From DAOVRD01 sp964521715 (GTDB taxonomy: Bacteria; Planctomycetota; Brocadiia; SM23-32), in assembly GCA_964521715.1 (NCBI GenBank), contig CAZFSS010000005.1:131777-195776 (forward strand): a DNA stretch of 64,000 bases, written 5' to 3'. Below are positions 16,891 to 25,879 of this stretch, in pieces; position 1 is the stretch's first letter; every line of letters starts with the position of its first letter. The position numbers and the translations under genes were made by a program. Under the pieces are notes generated by a model that was not told the DNA's origin, searched no databases, and saw only the letters and a program-made list of their open reading frames with translations.

Positions 16891-17754
16891 ATGGAATGGG
16901 CGCAGTTCGACTGGCTGCTTGACGCGGCGCTGGAAGAAGACGCGGCGCGCAACGACGTGACGACGCGCGCCCTCGTGCCCGAGGATCTAGACGCCGAGGC
17001 CGAGGTCCGGGCCGGAGCGGAGGGCGTCATCTGCGGCCTGTCCCTTGCGGGGCGATTGGCCGCGCGCTTCGACCTCCGAGTCAGCTTCGAGGAACGCCGC
17101 CGCGACGGCGACCGCGTGGAGCCCGGAGTGGCGCTGGCCCGCCTGAGCGGCCCGGCCGCGTCCATCCTGTCGGTCGAGCGCACGATGCTCAACTTCCTGC
17201 AAAGGCTGAGCGGCGTGGCCACGCTGACCGCCCGCTTCGTCGAGCAGGTGAGGGGCACGGGGGCCCGCATCTACGACACGCGCAAGACGACGCCCGGCTG
17301 GCGGCGGCTGGAGAAGTACGCCGTCGTCTGCGGCGGCGGATGCAACCACAGGATGGACCTGGGCGACGAGGCGCTGATCAAGGACAACCACCTGGCCCTG
17401 ACGGCCGCGCAGAGCGCCGAAAACGTCCGGCGGGCCGTCGAGAAGGTGCGCGCCGCCTGCCCCGGTTTGAGGGTCGAAGTGGAGGTCGAGGACCTCGCCC
17501 AGCTCGAATCGGCGCTCGCCGCCGGGCCGGACGTCATCATGCTGGACAACATGACGCCCGACCAGTTCCGCCAGGCCGTCAGCGTGGTTGCGGCGAAGTG
17601 CGCCGAGGGCAGCCGCCCCCTCCTGGAGGCCAGCGGCGCCATCACCCTGGCGAACGCGAGCGCCTACGCGACCGCGGGAGCGGACCGGATCTCGATCGGC
17701 GCGCTGACCCATTCGGCCCCCGCGCTGAGCCTGTCCCTCGAGATCGTCGCCTGA
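16891..17754 (+). CDS. nadC: Nicotinate-nucleotide diphosphorylase (carboxylating)
   Basis: Quinolinate phosphoribosyltransferase, which converts quinolinate and PRPP to nicotinate mononucleotide, CO2 and pyrophosphate in de novo NAD synthesis. At 287 residues it has the family's usual length. Diagnostic stretches are ERTMLNFLQRLSGVAT, YDTRKTTPGWRRLEKYAV, GGGCNHRMDLGDEALIKDNH and the barrel ends VEVEVEDL, IMLDNMTP, EASGAI and ISIGALTHS. GGGAGA precedes the ATG. nadA and nadB are not in the window. It converges on the aminotransferase gene. Confidence 0.95.
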   Translation: MEWAQFDWLLDAALEEDAARNDVTTRALVPEDLDAEAEVRAGAEGVICGLSLAGRLAARFDLRVSFEERRRDGDRVEPGVALARLSGPAASILSVERTMLNFLQRLSGVATLTARFVEQVRGTGARIYDTRKTTPGWRRLEKYAVVCGGGCNHRMDLGDEALIKDNHLALTAAQSAENVRRAVEKVRAACPGLRVEVEVEDLAQLESALAAGPDVIMLDNMTPDQFRQAVSVVAAKCAEGSRPLLEASGAITLANASAYATAGADRISIGALTHSAPALSLSLEIVA

Positions 17755-17813
17755 CGGAGGCGCCCCCGCGGCCAGCCGGGCCGCGTCCCCGGCGCCGTCC
17801 CGCATAGCCGGGT

Positions 17814-18944
17814 TCAGCTCAGGGCTTCCTGGGCCGCCTGGAGGGCCGCGCCGGAGGGGAAGTCGTATCCGAGCTCCTTAAGCCCCTTCTCCAGCGTGGC
17901 GATGCCGACCAGCAGGTCCTCCTCGCTCACGTAACCCATGTGGCCGATGCGGAAGACCTTGCCCTTCATCTTGCCCTGCCCGCCGACCATCGTCACGCCG
18001 TACTTGTCCCGCATCAGCTTGACAAGCTTCTCGGTGTCGATTCCTTCGGGTGCGTAAGCCGCCGTCACGCCGTTGACGGGGCTCTTTGCGACGAGCTTCA
18101 GCCCTATGGCCTGGACGGCTGCGCGGGCGGCGGCGGCCAGACGCGCGTGCCGGGCGTACACCTCGTCCAGCCCTTCCTCGAAGATCATCTCGAGGCCCTT
18201 GTGAAGGGCGCGGATCAGCGAGACGGCCGCCGTGAACGGCGTAGTCTGCTTCTGCCAATTCACCTTCATGGCGCCCAGGTCGAGGTAGTAGCGCGGCGAC
18301 GTGCACGCATCGACCGTGTCCCAGACGCGCGGGGATACGGCGATGAAGGCCAGGCCGGGCGGGATCATGCAGCCCTTCTGGGAGCCGCTGGCCACGATGT
18401 CCACGCCCCACTCGTCCATCTTGAAGGGGTGAATGCCGATCCCGGTGATGGCGTCCACGGCCAGAAGCGTGTCGGTCTTGCGGGTGAGCGCGGCGATCGC
18501 CTGGACGTCGGTGAGGGCGCCCGTGGACGTCTCGGACTGCGTGATGTAGAAGGCGCGGGCGTCGGGATTCTCGTCCAGTGCGGCTTCGGCCTGTTCGACG
18601 GCGAGGCCCTCACCCCATTCGACCTCGACCTGGACGACGTTGCAGCCGTAGGCTTCGCACAGCTCGGCCCAGCGTTCCCCGAACTTGCCGCCGACGGCGC
18701 AGATGGCCTTGTCCCCGGGGGAGCAGACGTTGACCACGGCTGCCTCCATCGCCGCCGTGCCGCTGCCCATGATCAGGTAGACGTCCTCCCTGGTGCCGAA
18801 CAGCTTCTTGAGCCCGTCCACCACCTCGATCATGATCCGCGAGAACTGGGGCGTCCGATGATGGATCATCGGCGCGGCCTCTGCCAGCAGCACCTCGCTG
18901 GGGACCATCGTCGGGCCCGGCGTGAACATGTAGTTCTTCTTCAC
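17814..18944 (-). CDS. Class V PLP-dependent aminotransferase (alanine/serine-glyoxylate type)
   Basis: A 376-residue fold type I aminotransferase of the AGXT/PucG/serine-pyruvate group. Visible motifs are the N-terminal FTPGPTMVPSEV, HHRTPQFS, IMGSGTAAMEAAVVN, the PLP-binding DAITGIG and the Schiff-base lysine in ASGSQKGCMIPPG. The C-terminal domain ends with FRIGHMGYVSEEDL. The GTG at 18944 is chosen: AGGAG lies six bases upstream, and the sequence aligns from KKNYMFTPGP. The longer frame to 19124 would overlap the divergent promoter region. Likely substrates are alanine or serine with glyoxylate or pyruvate; 2-aminoethylphosphonate is less likely. Confidence 0.88.
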   Translation of the reverse strand: MKKNYMFTPGPTMVPSEVLLAEAAPMIHHRTPQFSRIMIEVVDGLKKLFGTREDVYLIMGSGTAAMEAAVVNVCSPGDKAICAVGGKFGERWAELCEAYGCNVVQVEVEWGEGLAVEQAEAALDENPDARAFYITQSETSTGALTDVQAIAALTRKTDTLLAVDAITGIGIHPFKMDEWGVDIVASGSQKGCMIPPGLAFIAVSPRVWDTVDACTSPRYYLDLGAMKVNWQKQTTPFTAAVSLIRALHKGLEMIFEEGLDEVYARHARLAAAARAAVQAIGLKLVAKSPVNGVTAAYAPEGIDTEKLVKLMRDKYGVTMVGGQGKMKGKVFRIGHMGYVSEEDLLVGIATLEKGLKELGYDFPSGAALQAAQEALS

Positions 18945-19085
18945 CTTCTGCTCCTCATTGGCTGACGCATCTGAAACCGGCGGCGCCCTGTCCAGCCGAT
19001 CAGACCCGGGCGCCGCATGCGTGGGGAACGCACATTCTAGGCGCGGGGGCGGGCCTCCGCAAGCGCACGGCTGGCCCCGCGCCTC

Positions 19086-19115
19086 TTGGAGCCCCGGGGT
19101 GTCCTCTCGTATAAT
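19086..19115 (+). promoter_or_regulatory. Promoter of the O-antigen-ligase-like gene
   Basis: TTGGAG (19086-19091) and a perfect TATAAT (19110-19115) are separated by 18 bases. Transcription would start near 19122, so the upstream in-frame ATG at 19086 cannot be the start codon. This supports the TTG at 19149. Confidence 0.65.
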
Positions 19116-19148
19116 GCCTCCCAACCCCGGGCCTGGAGGGCAAATCTC

Positions 19149-21650
19149 TTGACGCCAAGCGCTCAGCCGCCGCCGGACAACCGCGAGGCAGTCCCTGCCG
19201 ATGGCATCCTGGCGTGGGCGGCCTTATGCCTGCTCGCGTTGGTGTTGCTGTACCGGCCGGTCAGTTCGGCGCTGGGTTACGGGCTGGCCGAGGGCGCGGC
19301 CTTCGGCCTGGTGCTCCTCGTCGCCGGCACTTGCTGGCTGGCCGGGCAGTTGCTCAGGGGGGGGCTGCGCCTGCGGTTCGGCCTGCCCGGGATGCTGTTC
19401 ATGGCGTTGCTCGGCGCGGCGCTCGCCTCATCCCTGCGCGCGGAGAACTGGTTCGCCGGCCTGAGGTGGTGCCTGAACCTGGCGACCTACGGCTTGACGG
19501 CGTTCCTGGTGCTTCAGATGGCCAGAAGGAAGCGGGCGCGGGCCTTCCTCGTCAGCTCCTTGCTTGCCACGGGCGTTGCCCTGGCGGCGTACGCCCTCTG
19601 GCACGCCCTCATTTGCATGCCCGCGCTGCGCCGGTGGATGGAACTGGAGCCAGCGGTGTTCGCGGCGTTCGTGCGCGCGGAGGGGCCGCTGCTTCAGGAC
19701 CTGGCGGCGCGGGTGAGGTCGCCGCGCGCGTACGGCAACTTCATCACGCCCAACCAGCTTGCGGGCTTCCTGGCGCTCGTGTTCTTCCCCCTCGCAAGCC
19801 TGCTGGCAGGCCGGCAGCAAGGTGGCCGGCACGGGGCCGGGCGCAGTTCCCCGCGCCTCGTGCAGGTCGCGCTGGGAGCAGCGCTGCTGCTGAGTGCGGT
19901 CGCGATCCTGCTGTCGCGCTCGAAAGGGGGTTGGATCGCCTTCTGCTTCGGCGCGGTCATATTCGGCCTGCTGCTGGCCGGCGGCGCGGTACGGCGGCAC
20001 GCGCGGAAACTGCTGATCGGCCTGGCGCTGCTGGTCGCGTTGCTGGTGGCGGCCCATGTCGCGGGCCTCGTCCCCGGCCCCCAACGCTTCGCCAGGTCCC
20101 TCGGCGTGCGCGTCCAGTACTGGGAGACCAGCGCCCGGATCGTCCTGCAGCGCCCGCTGCTGGGGGTCGGCCCCGGCTCCTGGCCCGAATGGTACACGAT
20201 GCTCAAACAGCCGGAGTACGGGGAGACCCAGGCAGCACACAGCGTCTACCTGGAGCTCTGGGCGGAGGGGGGAACGGTCGGGCTGTTGCTCTTCACGGCT
20301 CTCTGGGTGGCAGTCTTTGCGCTAGCACTGAAGGGCGGTCTGCCCGCGATTACGGACCAGCAGGACGGCGGAGCCGAGCGACGGCGTCCCATGCTGGTCG
20401 CGGGATTGTGCGTCGGGCTGCTGGCATTCGCCTTCGACTACGCCTTGCTGGGCACGTTTGCTCCGCCGGAACATATCCCCGGTTGGCTCGCCTCGGCGAG
20501 GTGGTTGCCGTACCTCGTGATCTATGCGTGCTGGGCGGCGGCGTTCGCCGCGGCCTTCACCTGCGCGGACGGGGCCGATGCCGCCCTGCTCGGCCGGGGC
20601 ATAGCCGCGGGGCTGGCGGCGTTTCTGCTGCACAGCGCCGGCGAGTTCACGTTGCGCGTGCCGGCCATCGGCGGCAGCGCGGCCACCCTGGCCGCTCTGT
20701 TGCTGGTGGGCCGCGACCGTCCCCGGCCGAGGGAGCTGCATCCCGGCCCGGCCCTGTCCGTCCTGGTGGCGGCGGCGTGCGGCGTCATGCTGGTGGCCTG
20801 GTTCGCCTTCGTGACGCCTCGGGCGCTCGATTACGCGCTGAGCAAACGGGAAGCCGAGAGCGAGGAGCCCCAGCTGGAGGAAGGCTCCGCGGCGCAGACG
20901 GGAGCGGACGCTGTCGGGCTCGCCCAGCGGATCACGGCCGACTACAGCCGGGCCTGCACGGCCGTGCCGTACGATGACGAAGCGTGGCGCGAGTACGGCG
21001 CCTGGCTGACCTGGCTCGGGCAGAGCGGCCTGGCCGAAGTATCCCCGCTGGCGCCGGTGGACGCGTTCGGGCGCGCCGTGAGACTCAATCCGCTCCACAG
21101 CGGCAACTGGGCACGGCTGGGCACGGCTCGATCGCTCGCGGGCGACCGCGCCGGCGCCGTCGACGCGTATCGCCGCGCGGCGGAGCTGTACCCCTCGCTG
21201 CCCGTCGCCTGGTACAGGTACGCCCGCGCCATCGAGGCCACGGGACGGACGGACGCGGAGGCGACGGACGCATACCGCCGGGCGCTGTCCCTCCTGCCGC
21301 GCCAGTACCATCCGCGCAACTGCGTGCTCGGCCCTGCGGGGGAGCTAGCCGACTTCTGGAGCCGCACGACCGGACACCCCGTGCCCGAGTCCTTCATCGA
21401 CCTCGCCGTACAGATCGCTTCACGCGCTTCAGACGTCGCAATACCGCCCGGCGCGGACGCCAGGGAGAAAGTGGCCGCGCTTAGCGCGGGCCTGAAGGGC
21501 GCGGACCGCCTGCTGGAGCAATGGAACGGGTACGACGAGCAGATAAGGGCGAGCCAACTATGGGGGATCCTGGCGCCGCGGCTCTGGGAGTGGGCGCTGG
21601 GACAGAAGGTGAACAGCACCGCAGGGCCCGGCGTCAGCCGGACCGAATAG
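19149..21650 (+). CDS. O-antigen ligase/polymerase-like membrane protein with C-terminal TPR-like region
   Basis: An integral membrane protein of about 833 residues. At least ten hydrophobic helices lie in the first 580 residues, and a Wzy/WaaL-type periplasmic loop region includes GNFITPNQLAGFLALVFFP, LSRSKGGWIAF, GVGPGSWPEWY and AHSVYLELWAEGG. The final 220 residues are soluble and helical, with TPR-like units (AVRLNPLHSGNWARLGTA, AYRRAAELYPSLPVAWYRYA). Such proteins join or polymerise surface polysaccharide at the outer face of the inner membrane. The TTG at 19149 with upstream GGAGGG fits the promoter position. The stop lies two bases from the 3' end of a convergent tRNA gene. No other polysaccharide genes are adjacent. 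Confidence 0.8.
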   Translation: MTPSAQPPPDNREAVPADGILAWAALCLLALVLLYRPVSSALGYGLAEGAAFGLVLLVAGTCWLAGQLLRGGLRLRFGLPGMLFMALLGAALASSLRAENWFAGLRWCLNLATYGLTAFLVLQMARRKRARAFLVSSLLATGVALAAYALWHALICMPALRRWMELEPAVFAAFVRAEGPLLQDLAARVRSPRAYGNFITPNQLAGFLALVFFPLASLLAGRQQGGRHGAGRSSPRLVQVALGAALLLSAVAILLSRSKGGWIAFCFGAVIFGLLLAGGAVRRHARKLLIGLALLVALLVAAHVAGLVPGPQRFARSLGVRVQYWETSARIVLQRPLLGVGPGSWPEWYTMLKQPEYGETQAAHSVYLELWAEGGTVGLLLFTALWVAVFALALKGGLPAITDQQDGGAERRRPMLVAGLCVGLLAFAFDYALLGTFAPPEHIPGWLASARWLPYLVIYACWAAAFAAAFTCADGADAALLGRGIAAGLAAFLLHSAGEFTLRVPAIGGSAATLAALLLVGRDRPRPRELHPGPALSVLVAAACGVMLVAWFAFVTPRALDYALSKREAESEEPQLEEGSAAQTGADAVGLAQRITADYSRACTAVPYDDEAWREYGAWLTWLGQSGLAEVSPLAPVDAFGRAVRLNPLHSGNWARLGTARSLAGDRAGAVDAYRRAAELYPSLPVAWYRYARAIEATGRTDAEATDAYRRALSLLPRQYHPRNCVLGPAGELADFWSRTTGHPVPESFIDLAVQIASRASDVAIPPGADAREKVAALSAGLKGADRLLEQWNGYDEQIRASQLWGILAPRLWEWALGQKVNSTAGPGVSRTE

Positions 21651-21652
21651 AA

Positions 21653-21727
21653 TGGAGCCAGCGGGGGGGCTCGAACCCTCAACCCCAGCTTTACGAAAGC
21701 TGTGCTCTACCATTGAGCTACGCTGGC
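21653..21727 (-). tRNA. tRNA-Thr (anticodon CGU), CCA encoded
   Basis: Minus-strand cloverleaf: acceptor GCCAGCG/CGCTGGC fully paired; D-arm GCTC/GAGC; anticodon arm CAGCT-TTCGTAA-AGCTG giving CGU, which reads ACG; T-arm GAGGG/CCCCC around TTCGAGC with one A-C mismatch; discriminator U, then an encoded CCA. Confidence 0.93.
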
Positions 21728-21915
21728 CCCGGCGCCGCGACCGTCGGCCCGGCAACCGGCTCCCTGTGACGCCGCCATAGACGCGGCGGCCCACGGTCGC
21801 GCCAAACGGCCGATTATATCAGGAGCCAGCCGGATTTCCAGTGCAGCCGGCGGCGTTTCCGAGCATCGCTCGGCGGCGTCAGGCGGCTGCCGCTCATCGG
21901 AACCGCCCGTTCGAG

Positions 21916-23025
21916 CTACTCGTCCAGCACGCCGTCCGGCAATCCCTCCGGCAGGGGGGCGGGACGCGAGCACGTGCTCGCCGGTTCGACGTGTTCGCCG
22001 CTCTGCGACGCGTCCAGGAATGCGTGCATCACGTCGAGCACGTGGTAAGCGAGTTCGCCGCTGGCGCGATGGGGTCGGCCGGAACGGAGCCCGTAGGCCA
22101 TATCCGCCGGGCCGACGCCGCGGCTGTTGTCCGTGTAGCCGTGCGTCAGGGGCACCTCCTGCCAGCCCTCGGCGCGGGAGCGCCAGAGCCGCACCTTCCC
22201 GCCGAACCCGTTCGGGTCCGGCGCGCTGAGGGATCCCTCGGTGCCGTAGACCTGGATCAGGGGCAGCTCCGACGCCCAGACGTCGAAACTGGTGATGATG
22301 GTCGCAACGGCGCCGCACTCGAAGTCCATCACGCCGGCGATGTGCGTCGGCGTCTCCACCTTGATCACAGTGCCCGCCTTCGGCTGGCTCGTGATCAGCC
22401 GTTCCGGGAACGTGATCCGCGCCGAGCCCGTGACGCGCCTAACCGGACCCAGCATGTTGATGAGGGCGGTCAGGTAGTAGGGCCCCATGTCGAACATCGG
22501 CCCGCCGCCCGGCCTGTAAAAGAACTCCGGGTTCGGATGCCACGTCTCGTGTCCGTGGCAGAGCATGAAGGCGACGGCAGCGACCGGCTCGCCGATGGCG
22601 CCGTCGTCGATGAGCTTGCGGCAGGTCTGGTGGCCGCCGCCCATGAACGTGTCCGGCGCGCAGCCCACCCGCAGGCCCCGCGCCCGCGCCTCATCGAGCA
22701 TCCGCTGCCCGTCCTGGCGGGTGACGGCCAGGGGCTTCTCGTTGTGCACGTTCTTGCCGGCCCGGAGCGCCGCCAGGCCGACGCCCGCGTGCGCGTCAGG
22801 CGTGGTCAGGTTAACCACGATCTCGATCTCGGGGTCGGCCAGCAGCTCCTCGGGCGTGCAGGCTTTCGGAATGCCGAACTCCTCCGCCCTGGCCTTCGCC
22901 TTGTCCATGTCGAGATCGGAGCACGCGACGATGTCGAGGATCTCAAAACGGCGGCCCGCCCGAAGGTAGATGCCGCTGATGTTGCCGCAACCGATCACGC
23001 CGACTTTAGCCGTTGACTCCGTCAT
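21916..23025 (-). CDS. Gfo/Idh/MocA-family oxidoreductase
   Basis: A 369-residue NAD(P)-dependent sugar or cyclitol dehydrogenase-like protein. The Rossmann start KVGVIGCGNISG is followed by ACSDLD, and the family lysine is intact in NEKPLAVTRQDG. The C-terminal alpha/beta domain includes GGGPMFDMGPYYLTALINMLG and a FDVWASELPLIQVYGTEGSL strand set. Family members oxidise or reduce sugars and inositols; the substrate cannot be told. It stands alone on the minus strand, diverging from the secreted propeller-like gene across 205 bases with no strong promoter match. Confidence 0.9.
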   Translation of the reverse strand: MTESTAKVGVIGCGNISGIYLRAGRRFEILDIVACSDLDMDKAKARAEEFGIPKACTPEELLADPEIEIVVNLTTPDAHAGVGLAALRAGKNVHNEKPLAVTRQDGQRMLDEARARGLRVGCAPDTFMGGGHQTCRKLIDDGAIGEPVAAVAFMLCHGHETWHPNPEFFYRPGGGPMFDMGPYYLTALINMLGPVRRVTGSARITFPERLITSQPKAGTVIKVETPTHIAGVMDFECGAVATIITSFDVWASELPLIQVYGTEGSLSAPDPNGFGGKVRLWRSRAEGWQEVPLTHGYTDNSRGVGPADMAYGLRSGRPHRASGELAYHVLDVMHAFLDASQSGEHVEPASTCSRPAPLPEGLPDGVLDE

Positions 23026-23230
23026 GCCCCGGCGCTCCTTGCCGCGAGAAAGGCGCCAGCTTACCGCGAGCCTGCGGCCCGTGCAACGTCACGGCCGCCG
23101 TGCCGAAGGCCGGGATTGACCGCCGTGGTGCACGCCGGTAGACTACTCTCTGAGCTTCGCAGCGCTGACTTTCATCATTCGTCTCCCGGCTCGCGCAGGC
23201 CGGAACGCAGCAGAGGGAGACCGAGGACAA

Positions 23231-24523
23231 ATGACAGAAGACGCTTTTGCACACAGACATGTGACTGCATGGATTCTCGGGTTCCTGTGTGCCCTCATGC
23301 CCCCGGCCGCCGCGCCCGAACTCGGCGACGTCACCGACAAGGTCGAGCACCTGGGCAGTCCATACAAAGCCCGGTATCCGGACGGCGAGCAGGTATACGC
23401 CAGGAACGTATGGGACCTCCAGGCGTTCGAAGGGCGCCTCTACGTCGGCGCGGGCAACAGCAGCAACGTCGGCCCGGCAGTGAACGCCGGCCCCGTGCCG
23501 ATCATCTCCTTCGACCCCGGGACGGGGCAGTTCCGGGAGGAGTTCACAGTCGACGACGAGCAGATCGACGTCTACTGCGTCCTGGACGGGCGGCTCTGCG
23601 TGCCGGGCCATGACCCGAAGGAGAGCTGGGACCTGGGCAACTTCTACAGGCTCGAGCCCGGCAGCGGCTGGGTGAAGCACCGCAACCTGCCCGGTTTCGT
23701 CCATGCATACTCCATGCTGCGCAGGGACGGCATGCTCTTCGCCGGGGGCAGCGGGCAGCATGAGGCGCTGGACCGCGCCGGCGGGAAGTGGATAGGCTCC
23801 ACAGTGGCGATCTCGGATGACGACGGCCTCACGTGGCGCAAGGTCTGCCTCGGCGGTTACCGCGTCCATGCCCTGTTCGAACTCGGGGGGCGCGTCTACG
23901 CGTCCGACGCGGTCGCGAACCGCGAATGGCAGAGGCAGTGGCAGGCCTACACCGCTGAGGAGGGCCTTCCCCAACTCGTCCACGCCAACATCTACGAGTT
24001 CGACGGGGACAGGACGTTCCGGCCCAGGACGGACCTCGGCGCGGAGGCAATCTTCCCGGGCATGGTGCTGCAAGACGATCAGCCCGCCAGGATGGCGAAG
24101 CCAGCGGCCTTCGGAGACAGGGCGCTCTACATAGGCGGCCTCTGCCACAATGACCATCAGTTGCTGCCCTTCGGCCTGTTTGCGGCGTCCTCCTTGCAGA
24201 GCGGCGCCGCGGACGTTCGCCGGGTCGAGCTCATGGAGGGCGCCCGACCGTGGGACCTGTTGGTTCGGGAGGGGAAGGCATACGTCCTGCTGGACTCCGC
24301 CGCAGACCAGGCGCACATCGTGCGTGTGATGGCCAGCGCCGACCTGGAGCGGTGGGAGGAAGTGCTGCGCTTCCGCGCCTCGACGTTCGCGCGGTCCTTC
24401 GAGATGCTCGACGGCGCCTTCTACTTCGGCCTGGGCTGCGAGGTCCGGTCCCCCGACGACTGGCAACCGGGTGAACTCCATCCGGACACCGGCGAGATCC
24501 TCCGCGTGAGGGCGCCCGGCTAA
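23231..24523 (+). CDS. Secreted propeller-like protein of unknown function
   Basis: 430 residues with a probable signal peptide (hydrophobic stretch WILGFLCALMPPAAA near residues 15-30). The rest is beta-rich with repeated short strands such as LQAFEGRLYVGAGNSSN, YSMLRRDGMLFAGGSG and ISDDDGLTWRKVCLGGYRVHALFELGGRVYAS. The middle one carries a BNR/Asp-box-like S-D-D-D-G-L-T-W, as seen in sialidase-like and kelch-like propellers. A periplasmic or extracellular propeller is inferred; no catalytic residues are identified. GAGGACA precedes the ATG. The stop overlaps the stop of the convergent UroD-family gene by a few bases. Confidence 0.75.
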   Translation: MTEDAFAHRHVTAWILGFLCALMPPAAAPELGDVTDKVEHLGSPYKARYPDGEQVYARNVWDLQAFEGRLYVGAGNSSNVGPAVNAGPVPIISFDPGTGQFREEFTVDDEQIDVYCVLDGRLCVPGHDPKESWDLGNFYRLEPGSGWVKHRNLPGFVHAYSMLRRDGMLFAGGSGQHEALDRAGGKWIGSTVAISDDDGLTWRKVCLGGYRVHALFELGGRVYASDAVANREWQRQWQAYTAEEGLPQLVHANIYEFDGDRTFRPRTDLGAEAIFPGMVLQDDQPARMAKPAAFGDRALYIGGLCHNDHQLLPFGLFAASSLQSGAADVRRVELMEGARPWDLLVREGKAYVLLDSAADQAHIVRVMASADLERWEEVLRFRASTFARSFEMLDGAFYFGLGCEVRSPDDWQPGELHPDTGEILRVRAPG

Positions 24524-25626
24524 GGGTGCCCGGGACAACCGCCAATGGCTCGCGGCGGCCGCTGCGACGGCAGAGGGTGCGTGGCGGCCGTGTCGAACAG
24601 GGCGACGATGTTCTCCGGCGGGGTGCCGGCCTGGATCGCGTGGGAGGGGCCGAGGATGTAGCCGCCGCCCCGCCCAAGCACTTCGATGCGTTCGACGACC
24701 TCGCGGCGCACGTCCTCCGCCGTGCCGAACGGGAGCGTCTTCTGCACGCTGACGCCGCCCTCGAAGCAGAGCCGGTCGCCGTATTCCCTCTTGAGCGTCA
24801 CGGGGTCCATGCCTGCCGCGTCGAACTGGAGCGCCTGGAGCACGTCGACGCCCATCTCGATCAGGCCGGGCACGGCTTCCATGACCGCCCCATCCGAGTG
24901 ATAGATGACGCGCGCGCCGAACTCGTGGATGGCCCGGTTCAGGCGCTCGTGATACGGCTTGATGTGCTCCGACCACATGTCCAGCGACATGAGCAGTCCG
25001 TTCTGCCCGCCGATGTCGTCCGCCGTGAAGACGAGATCGATCTCGCCCGCCGATGCGGCGAGGAGCTTTGTGAAGTGCTCCACGTAGAAGGCGCAGACGC
25101 GCTCGAAGATGGTGTGCGCCATCTCGGGCCGGAGCGCCAGGTCCATGAAGATGCGCTCGAAGCCGCGCATGTACCAGGACGTCTCGAAGATGTTGCCGTT
25201 GGCCGCCATCAGGCAGTACTCGCCGTCCCGCTGAGCCGCTGCGATGCGGCGGGGCAGCGACGGGTAGTCGAACCACTCCGTCGTCGGCCAGGAGTGGGAC
25301 GCGACCTCGCCGGGATCGGCGGCCGCGGCCAGCGGGTAGAAGTCGATCTCGTCGTAGGTGCCCGCCCCGTAGTTCCACGCCCTGCGGTGCACGCCCCACA
25401 TGTCCGTTCCTCCGGCCAGGGGCGGGCCGACGTAGGCCGGGCCCACGTCCCTGATGTCGATGAGCGGCCGCAGGTACTCGTCGAGGGTCGTACTGCGCTC
25501 CCTGGCCAGGTAGTCCTCCAGGGCCTCGCGGGCGGGCGGGTTGACGCCGGCGCAGACCATGGCGATGGGTATGCGGTCGGTCTCGCGGCGCTCGAGCGCC
25601 AGGCGAACGCGTTCGCGATGTGTCAG
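24520..25626 (-). CDS. Uroporphyrinogen decarboxylase-family (UroD/MtaA-like) protein
   Basis: A TIM-barrel protein of the UroD family, the type often found as methyltransferases or unknown enzymes in Planctomycetes rather than true HemE. Typical stretches are LTHRERVRLALERRETDRIPI at the N-terminus, DDIGGQNGLLMS, HSDGAVMEAVPGLIEMGVDVL and CFEGGVSVQKTLPFGT. The first ATG (25560) would remove the conserved THRERV segment. In the same frame upstream there is no ATG, GTG or TTG before a stop, so a CTG at 25626 is proposed; GGGAGG lies farther upstream at about 25647-25652. The gene follows one copy of the duplicated queE end. Substrate unknown. Confidence 0.8.
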   Translation of the reverse strand: MTHRERVRLALERRETDRIPIAMVCAGVNPPAREALEDYLARERSTTLDEYLRPLIDIRDVGPAYVGPPLAGGTDMWGVHRRAWNYGAGTYDEIDFYPLAAAADPGEVASHSWPTTEWFDYPSLPRRIAAAQRDGEYCLMAANGNIFETSWYMRGFERIFMDLALRPEMAHTIFERVCAFYVEHFTKLLAASAGEIDLVFTADDIGGQNGLLMSLDMWSEHIKPYHERLNRAIHEFGARVIYHSDGAVMEAVPGLIEMGVDVLQALQFDAAGMDPVTLKREYGDRLCFEGGVSVQKTLPFGTAEDVRREVVERIEVLGRGGGYILGPSHAIQAGTPPENIVALFDTAATHPLPSQRPPRAIGGCPGHP

Positions 25627-25647
25627 TTCGCCTTCGATGATGAGCTG

Positions 25648-25716
25648 CCTCCCTCAGACGCCGCGCATCTTCTCCGGCCACAGTATCTTGTGCAACTGAA
25701 GCTGGAGGCGCACGTC
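25648..25716. repeat. 69-bp perfect direct repeat, left copy (queE 3' end duplicate)
   Basis: Identical over 69 bases to 26241-26309. It contains the last codons and stop of queE plus the GGGAGG motif, but here it lies directly ahead of the UroD-family gene. The two copies are 593 bases apart and bracket the MNT/HEPN remnant. Confidence 0.95.
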
Positions 25717-25879
25717 AGGTGACGAGGGCAAAGCGCCTACTGCGGCTCATCCGTCGCCAGTATCCGGGCCACCTGATCGTGGAGCGCCGGCAGGTTCCCC
25801 TGGATAACGTCCCACACGACCCGACGGCTGCAGAGGCCCGTCGCATGTCCTCCAGGTGCTTCTTCACCTCAAGGCGCAT
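25715..25879 (-). pseudogene. HEPN-domain toxin remnant with internal deletion and frameshift
   Basis: The ATG at 25879 overlaps the end of the MNT gene by 11 bases, the usual MNT-HEPN operon layout. The frame begins MRLEVKKHLEDMRRASAAV, a normal HEPN N-terminus, then runs into meaningless sequence until 25715. In the neighbouring frame the C-terminus typical of HEPN proteins is intact: RVVWDVIQGNLPALHDQVAR, stopping at 25737. About 60-70 central codons, including the expected R-x4-6-H RNase motif, are missing, and the junction shifts frame. The product cannot be a working HEPN nuclease. Confidence 0.75.
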
